This document shows positions 58,101 to 64,000 of a stretch of DNA of 64,000 nt, piece after piece. Each line of letters starts with the position of its first letter. Position 1 is the first letter of the stretch. The notes beneath the pieces are model-generated. The model searched no databases. It saw only the letters and a list, made by a program, of their open reading frames with translations, and was not told the origin of the DNA. The stretch lies in assembly GCA_016508695.1 (NCBI GenBank), contig VNKQ01000004.1, positions 558,001-622,000 on the forward strand, read 5' to 3'. The position numbers and the translations under genes are program-made. This stretch comes from Hyphodiscus hymeniophilus. Taxonomy: Eukaryota; Ascomycota; Leotiomycetes; Helotiales; Hyphodiscaceae.

Positions 58101-59114
58101 CAAAGTAAGAAGTCCTCCTCGCATTACGATTCCAGAAATTCCCGTCCAAACGAAGCCCTGACGAAGAACATACACGTGACGTAAAATTGTAGGTTGCAGA
58201 GTGAGGCGAAGGCATGTTTGATTTCGGGTGGGAAGGAGAAGCATTTTCAAGTGACATGGGAGCGAGCGGGATAGAGATTTGTGGTTATCGAAGCAGAGGG
58301 AAGCAACTTTGCCGTGGTTACTATGTGGGTTCGGTGAATAAGAGGTAGGAAAGGCAGGGCACGCGCTGTAGCTTGATATGGGTAAACAGCTCACGTCCAT
58401 GAGAGGAGGACTGAAGTCATCGCGATAGTAGCCGACACGGTGTGTTGTGAGGTGAACCCTGTAGAAGTCGTGTATTGGGAGGATCTCTGAAATTTTAGCG
58501 TAATGTGCTACTTTAGGCTTGGTAATGCTAATGCTCATATAGAAGGAATTCACAGCATTGCAGGTGACCCGATGAGTTGTTGGCAATGATGCAGAGGAGT
58601 GAGAGGGTAATGACGGTGATTGTTAGCAACTCAGGGTGATGGTAGAGAAGGTGTTGAGTTTGGTATCGCGATTTGGCGTGGGAGCAATTCTTAAGGACGA
58701 AGTGGTGATGTGCTTCCGATAATGTGGAAGCATACATGGACACCAAGAAGATGATGTGATGATTCACATCCAGATTGAATTCAGATCAAACGCCAATGAC
58801 TGGGACTCTCACCGCCAGATTTCGTTGAATGAATGGTCTTTGTTTGGAGTGGATCATAATATTCCGTTGTAATTGAGTATTAATCCGAATTCTCCAATCC
58901 ATATTTTGACACTAGCCAGGAGTTGGGCTGCACCGGCAGTCGGCTCCTGTCTGCACTGTGCAGATGGTTTGCTATTCGATATTTGTACGCATAGTACACA
59001 TTAAACCCCAGGCGCATTGCCTCCTAGCAACATGCGACTCTGCTCTCCCCGCATCTGGCGGTGGGGAAGCCTCGATAGATTAGAAGCATGACATACTTCA
59101 TTCGAAAACCAAGC
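49171..59114. other. About 10 kb without a convincing gene
   Basis: Many frames of 60-220 codons exist on both strands, but none carries a family signature over its length, and they overlap each other. Pieces that look somewhat protein-like are 52293-52502 (-), with the hydrophobic stretch LVASIMTTFIVSLGPFFTQE that recalls fungal DUF3176 membrane proteins; 56060-56293 (-), hydrophobic then polar; 56327-56602 (-), with ELASPAYRGRCLEM, faintly like an MFS-transporter loop; 57716-57943 (-); and 58528-58767 (-), with a signal-like start. These suggest old gene relics. The first few hundred bases hold the promoter of the FlbC-like gene. Poly-pyrimidine leaders and known repeats were not seen. Confidence 0.45.
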
Positions 59115-60149
59115 TCAGCCCTTGAGTAAAGGACCAAGTTGTGCCCATCTCGTTGCTGCCAAACCCACCATCTGCTTGACCTGTTCCCTTCCAACAACGG
59201 TTCCTCCTGCTTTCGATATACCCAACATTTTGGTCTCTCCACCCGTACAATCAACTACAACTGTAACGGACTCGTCGCACAATCCTTCTTCAAAAGCGTC
59301 CGGATCCACCAATACCCAGTATTTGTTGTCTCCTGTTGGTGCTTGTTCTTTCGCTCTGAACACCAGTGCTGTGACTGCAATTGGCATCCCGTTCAACCGA
59401 AGCTTTTTGGACACTGCTACTGCATCCTCGCACAGTATCATCTCGCGGTCTGGATCCCAATACGCCTTTGGTAGTCTTACATTCCTCAACGCAGAAACAA
59501 CTGCCGCCCAAGCCGCATCGAAGGGATTTCCGTCCAGCGATATGAATAGAATGTCGATATAGAGTGTCCAAAATGCCTTGACCTCAGGCTCAATACTCTC
59601 TGAGTCCTCAACATCCATTTTGTCCTGATCACTCAAGTCTGGCGGCTGGTACCAAATTTTCAAGTCCTCTCCATTAACAAGTCCGCTTGAATGCAGCAAC
59701 GAATACACCCTCGTACTTAAACTCTGCGCCAGCGTGCTAGGAGGCTGGCCGGGCATAAATGCTGGTGAGCATCCTGTTGCCAGTTCAATATTGGGGACTA
59801 GCAAATCCAACTCCTTTGTTTCATTGTATCCTGGCTTCGAAGATGGAGCTGTAGATGACCTGTCGACACGATAACCTGCTACATTGCTTGCCAGCAATAT
59901 CTCCCCTCGAATACCACATACAACGGTCGTGTCACCTATTCGTACAACAGCACTACCTTCGGCGTGTGTGAGAGAGCCATTGTTGACGTGCGGAGCTCGG
60001 AAGGTCGTTGGAGAGCGGCCGTTCGCGCGTGTTGATGGTGAGGCTGAGGAGGAAGGTTGGAGGTGGGCGAGGAGGTAGGGATGAGGAGAAAGTTTGGCGA
60101 ACGTATCTCGTGGGAAGGAGAGAGTCGGTTGGGCCGTTGTTGAGGCCAT
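59115..60149 (-). CDS. rrp43: Exosome complex component Rrp43 (RNase PH-like)
   Basis: A single exon of 344 residues. Rrp43 is one of six RNase PH-like ring subunits of the RNA exosome in nucleus and cytoplasm; these eukaryotic subunits are structural and not catalytic. Family features run in order: FAKLSPHPYLLAHL at the N-terminus, SAVVRIGDTTVVCGIRGEIL (about 65-84), VPNIELATGCSPAF, AFWTLYIDILFISLDGNPFDAAWAAVVSALRNVRLP (about 192-227), and the C-terminal VLVDPDAFEEGLCDESVTVVVD with GGTVVGREQVKQMVGLA. Residues about 88-108 and 168-190 hold fungal inserts (SSTAPSSKPG; DQDKMDVEDSESIEPE). Length is close to other fungal Rrp43 proteins. The ATG at 60147 is the first in frame after upstream stops. 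Confidence 0.94.
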   Translation of the reverse strand: MASTTAQPTLSFPRDTFAKLSPHPYLLAHLQPSSSASPSTRANGRSPTTFRAPHVNNGSLTHAEGSAVVRIGDTTVVCGIRGEILLASNVAGYRVDRSSTAPSSKPGYNETKELDLLVPNIELATGCSPAFMPGQPPSTLAQSLSTRVYSLLHSSGLVNGEDLKIWYQPPDLSDQDKMDVEDSESIEPEVKAFWTLYIDILFISLDGNPFDAAWAAVVSALRNVRLPKAYWDPDREMILCEDAVAVSKKLRLNGMPIAVTALVFRAKEQAPTGDNKYWVLVDPDAFEEGLCDESVTVVVDCTGGETKMLGISKAGGTVVGREQVKQMVGLAATRWAQLGPLLKG

Positions 60150-62255
60150 GATTGTCTCCTTGTGCGAGATCCGGTCAGGATGGATGTACGAAGGCGGAGA
60201 AATGACTGAACGATTGAAGGCAGATGTTTTGAATTCCCTTTTTCAGACCCTAAATTCGGCTGCTGCCGAGCACCAATCACATTTGGCCCTTCCCTCGAGG
60301 CTGACCTTTTGGAAACATGCACCATTTCGAGGACAAGGCTGCGACATGACCAGATCGTGACCTGCGTTTGATGTCTCGTTTCTTCATTCTGTTTGCAATC
60401 ATATAAAGCCGTCACTCACCGGGAGACCTGCCTGATTCTACCTGCTCTTGTATTGATGATTGTCTGGGAGAGAAAATGTTCTCTGCTCGTTTGGTCCATT
60501 CTCGTCCTGTTTGAACCAACGGTAAAGTTAGTTCGCACGCCCTAGGTTTGCGGATATTTCAAGACTCTCAAATTCTGCACGTTTGCCAAGGCATCTGCTA
60601 AATTTCCTCCAGGCGTTCCCGACTTATCCATCTCTTCGACGAGGTCGACTCCATGAGGATCAGATCCCGGACGTCAAGGATGCAGGCGCGAATAGCCTCA
60701 GCATTTGGACCCTCACTCACATCCACTTTCCATAACAGCGGTTCAAGAGATTACGATCCTACTATTATTACCGAAAAGGAGATACTGTGAACGGTTCAGC
60801 CCCTACTGTTCACACCCAGAAAGAGGATTGTGGAAGAACTCCTCTCATCTGATTAATTAACAGCGGCAACAGCTCAAGTCCCTCCAAAAGTACATGCCAT
60901 CGATGTACTTGGATGCTCTGTTGCCGTCCTCTCCGGTTGCTGTGTTCGAGATTCTCAGTGGACAATAATAGACGTCTCTCCTACGAGTTTGTCCATCCTT
61001 CATCTGCCTTAGGGAGCCTGCTCGGCCGGACTGGTTATGCAGGGGCCAGTCTCCGCGAGCGAATGGCAGCCAGTGGATAACCGCCCACCACCTCTCTTCC
61101 TGCACTTCCTGCGATGCCTGCATCTTCCCGTGATCAACGAACCCGTTCTCGACCCCGCATTGGTGCGTCAAGGGACTAAGTGCCCATCATCAAAGCTCGA
61201 GACGCTTCACCGTTCTATTCGATAAGTCGCAGTTGCCATGCCTGTCGGTGAGTCCACCAAATGCATTCATTTGTACACGAAGCTTTCTGGAGATTGCTTA
61301 GAAGGTTTCCCGAATAGCAGGAAGAAGCTTTCACATGATACTGTCACGACATCGATCTTATGCATACCATCTATCATCTACAATTGACACCGCTCTGTCA
61401 GTGTTTTGACCTCGAACCAGAAAGAAGATCGTTGGCGAACCTCAAATGCACGCACGTCCTGTTCATCCTCGCAGACAGTGACTTGCATGCACGAAAACGG
61501 CAACTACGACATTAGCGGCTTGATAAGACAGGCATCTGCATCTGGGGGTCTGTTGGGGTCAGGACCAATATCAAGGCACCTTCAACCGCCGAGCTTCTCA
61601 GTTCACAAGAGTTGTGCGCGAAGCTCTTTGCTTCCATCTCGTTCTGACTGGCTACCCCGTCATCGCCTTTGCTCCGAGCCTCTGCATATCCCAATTCAAA
61701 TCGAAAGCAATAGACCCAGCGGTTGGAGTGACGAAGTGGGTTTCCCGCAGGGACATTGCTCAATCGAAAGCCGTACAACCTCGAGGCCCTGCTCGTGTGA
61801 TTCCCCACACCGATCTACCATATATCCACGTACCACTGCTTTATCCGTCCGATCCATTTTTGCATGCGGTGTCTCCTAATCCTCCAGCTTCCTTTCTTCA
61901 TCGTCAACATTCGCTATTTATCATACTTAATTAATTGAGGAGTCTGGCATTCCTCCGCGCTTCGAGCGAAGAACCTGGATTGCATAGCGAGCGAGTACTT
62001 GCATACCGCATATATCCGGCAAACCTCCTCATAGACCTGCAAGTTTTGGATGGCAGGTGGCTTTTCAAAGCACTGCACGCAGACATTCTGGAACATTTCG
62101 GCACAAATTGGAACTTTACGGAGCTCTGGCAAGCTTCAGTAAGCTGACGCTTTGTTCGTGAGAGCGCCCGCACATTCTCTACGCCCTCACCCTCGCCCCC
62201 AGAAATTACCAGATAAGCCTGAAACGCCTTGCATAATCAAGACATCAAGGCGACT
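60150..62255. other. Intergenic between divergent genes, no supported gene
   Basis: About 2.1 kb holding the promoters of rrp43 and the ferric-reductase gene. Frames at 60857-61171 (-), 61406-61879 (+) and 61914-62132 (-) lack family motifs. Confidence 0.45.
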
Positions 62256-64000
62256 ATGCCGAGTCCGTCTGGCGAAATGTCTACAGCGACGGATGGCTCC
62301 CAGACGCTACGCGAGCTGGCGAAACGAATATATATTCCACTCACAGCTACAAGCCCACCTGGTCTAGTAGAGGCAGATACTGTTGATCCTTGGACACAAG
62401 CAGGCAAATATGCGTTAGGATGGACATACTTTTGTATTGTCTTGATGATGTTAGTTGCGACTGCGAGAGTCTATCATCTGTGGACGGACAAGCTTAGACA
62501 AGCAATGCACAAGCAGGAAGTGGAGCAGCAAATGACTCAATTTGACTATTCTCCTGACAGGGAATATGGAATGGCCAACATGGAAACAGGACGGACGGTG
62601 GATCAGCTATTTCCTCGAGAGGGAGTCGAGAAACCATTTGTTCTTACAAGAGGGCAGTCGCATTGGTCGTCAATCGGGCCTGTGAATGATACCCTGGCAT
62701 TGTTCAGATGGATCTTCTACCGCCCAGTCCCTGAGTTGAGATGGGGTAAGAAGACAATCACCGCCTTCCCGTCACTCGCAACCATCGGTATTCTCCTCCT
62801 CGCCTTGATCTTTGTGACACTATACTGCTTCTTACCACAACCACTCTACTGGCAGAGCATTCGTTTCGGATCTCCACCTCTGGCAATCAGGGCTGGCATG
62901 ATTGCAGTTGCGATGACTCCCTGGATTGTTGCTCTGAGCATGAAAGCCAATTTCATTTCATACATAACTGGGATTGGTCACGATCGACTAGGTGTATTTC
63001 ATCGGTGGGGCGGATATTTGTGCCTCTTCCTTGCGCTGGTCCACATGATCCCGTTCTACATTCAGCCTGTCTGGGATGATAACGGTATGTTGGTATTCGC
63101 AAAGCTCTTCCCATCAGGTAGCGGCATCATCTATGGAACAGGAATTGCCTGCTTCGTGCCTCTTGGCTGGCTCTGTGTTGCATCATTACCTATATTGCGG
63201 AACATCGCGTATGAAATATTCGCTATCCTACACATCCCAGTTGCAATGGTCTACGTGGCTCTCCTGTTCTGGCATTGCCACAACTATCTCACGTCGTGGA
63301 GCTACCTATGGGCGACCGTTGCAATCTGGGTCCTTTCGTATGGTCTGCGAATATTCAACCTGAACTGGATGAAGCCGTGGAGAAATGCATGGTTGATTGG
63401 AGACGAGGCTGCTGTCACGCTTATGGCTGAGAACGCAATCAAAGTCACGATTCCTACACAAATGAAATGGAGACCTGGCCAATATGTCTACCTTCGGATG
63501 CCAGGCATCTCAATCTTTGAGAACCATCCGTTCACGATATCTTCGCTATGCAGTGAAGACTTTCCATCTGAATATGGTGATCTATACAGAGATTGTACCT
63601 TGGTTTTCAGACCGTTCGGTGGCTTCACTAGGAGGGTGCTTGAGACAGCTATCGAGAAAGGCCCATTCAAGACATATCGTGCCTACCTCGATGGACCTTA
63701 CGGAGGAATGCAAAGAGAATTGGCCGCCTTTGAGACTGTCATTCTGTTTGCCGGAGGAAGCGGAATTACCGCGATCGTGTCACAACTTTTGAATCTGATC
63801 AAGCGAATGAGAGATGGAAAGGCAGTGACAAAGAAGATCGAAGTAGTCTGGGCTCTGAAGAGATTAGAAGCCATGGATTGGTTTCGAGAAGAACTCCGCA
63901 TTTGCAGAGAATATGCCCCTCCGGATACTGTCACATGCCAATTTTATGTAACGGCGGCAAAGAGACAGACGAGAATGGGTATGAGCGAGAGAGCTCCGAG
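62256..64000 (+). CDS. Ferric/cupric reductase transmembrane component (FRE family), 3' end outside window
   Basis: One frame is open from the ATG at 62256 to the last base (581 codons) and continues beyond it. Members move electrons from NADPH through FAD and two haems to reduce metals outside the plasma membrane before uptake. After a short N-terminus come hydrophobic segments (WTYFCIVLMMLVATARVYHLW; TIGILLLALIFVTLYCFLP). Haem-ligand histidines lie in HDRLGVFHRWGGYLCLFLALVHMIPF and in LHIPVAMVYVALLFWHCHNY. The FAD site is HPFTISSL (about 424), and the nucleotide-binding start is LFAGGSGITAIVSQLL (about 500). The soluble C-terminal NADPH domain is only partly present. No introns are needed in the visible part. 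Start chosen as the first ATG with coding composition; a second in-frame ATG lies seven codons on. Confidence 0.92.
   Translation, partial: MPSPSGEMSTATDGSQTLRELAKRIYIPLTATSPPGLVEADTVDPWTQAGKYALGWTYFCIVLMMLVATARVYHLWTDKLRQAMHKQEVEQQMTQFDYSPDREYGMANMETGRTVDQLFPREGVEKPFVLTRGQSHWSSIGPVNDTLALFRWIFYRPVPELRWGKKTITAFPSLATIGILLLALIFVTLYCFLPQPLYWQSIRFGSPPLAIRAGMIAVAMTPWIVALSMKANFISYITGIGHDRLGVFHRWGGYLCLFLALVHMIPFYIQPVWDDNGMLVFAKLFPSGSGIIYGTGIACFVPLGWLCVASLPILRNIAYEIFAILHIPVAMVYVALLFWHCHNYLTSWSYLWATVAIWVLSYGLRIFNLNWMKPWRNAWLIGDEAAVTLMAENAIKVTIPTQMKWRPGQYVYLRMPGISIFENHPFTISSLCSEDFPSEYGDLYRDCTLVFRPFGGFTRRVLETAIEKGPFKTYRAYLDGPYGGMQRELAAFETVILFAGGSGITAIVSQLLNLIKRMRDGKAVTKKIEVVWALKRLEAMDWFREELRICREYAPPDTVTCQFYVTAAKRQTRMGMSERAP

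Overview
The window looks like nuclear DNA of a filamentous ascomycete (Pezizomycotina). The evidence is short GT-AG introns of about 46-150 bases (one near 240), single-gene transcription units on both strands, and a gene content typical of moulds: an FlbC-type C2H2 factor, a Pbs2-type MAPKK, a Glk-type glucokinase, a GPI-anchored thaumatin-like protein and an ECM3/auxin-efflux-type membrane protein. The protein sequences feel like Leotiomycetes, but that is an impression and not a test.

Layout. 1-5 kb: the tail of an unidentified gene, then Mediator subunit Med31 (+), RNA polymerase III subunit Rpc11 (-, with a 10-base first coding exon) and an ankyrin-repeat protein (+) that shares a divergent promoter with rpc11. 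6-12 kb: a GPI-type thaumatin-like gene broken by one in-frame TAG, and a large HSPA12-like Hsp70 protein (both -). 12-21 kb: a degenerate tRNA-Gln-like relic, a Cys-rich orphan protein (-), glucokinase (+) and a six-exon eukaryotic DUF262 protein (-). 21-29.5 kb: no recognisable genes. Its second half (24.9-29.05 kb) carries 17 imperfect, same-strand copies of a short motif (core TTTGTTGCACRTCG) at roughly 170-250 base steps or about twice that. This is the most unusual structure in the window. 29.6-43 kb: a RecA/Rad51-like protein (+), Pbs2 (-), the ECM3-like transporter (+), COMPASS subunit Spp1 (-) and a probable BLOC-1 subunit (-). 44-49 kb: a frameshifted SGNH-hydrolase relic (+), a short uncertain gene (-) and the FlbC-like factor (-). 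49-59 kb: about 10 kb with no convincing gene. 59-64 kb: exosome subunit Rrp43 (-) and a ferric-reductase gene (+) that runs off the window.

The genes form no pathway cluster. Several are core information-processing genes: Mediator, Pol III, COMPASS and exosome. Others serve signalling and development (Pbs2, FlbC) or sugar and iron metabolism (glucokinase, ferric reductase). The gene-rich blocks alternate with gene-poor stretches that hold relics and repeats. Exon structures were worked out by eye from reading frames, GT-AG signals and known family sequences. No alignment or search was run, and all homology statements come from recognising family motifs.
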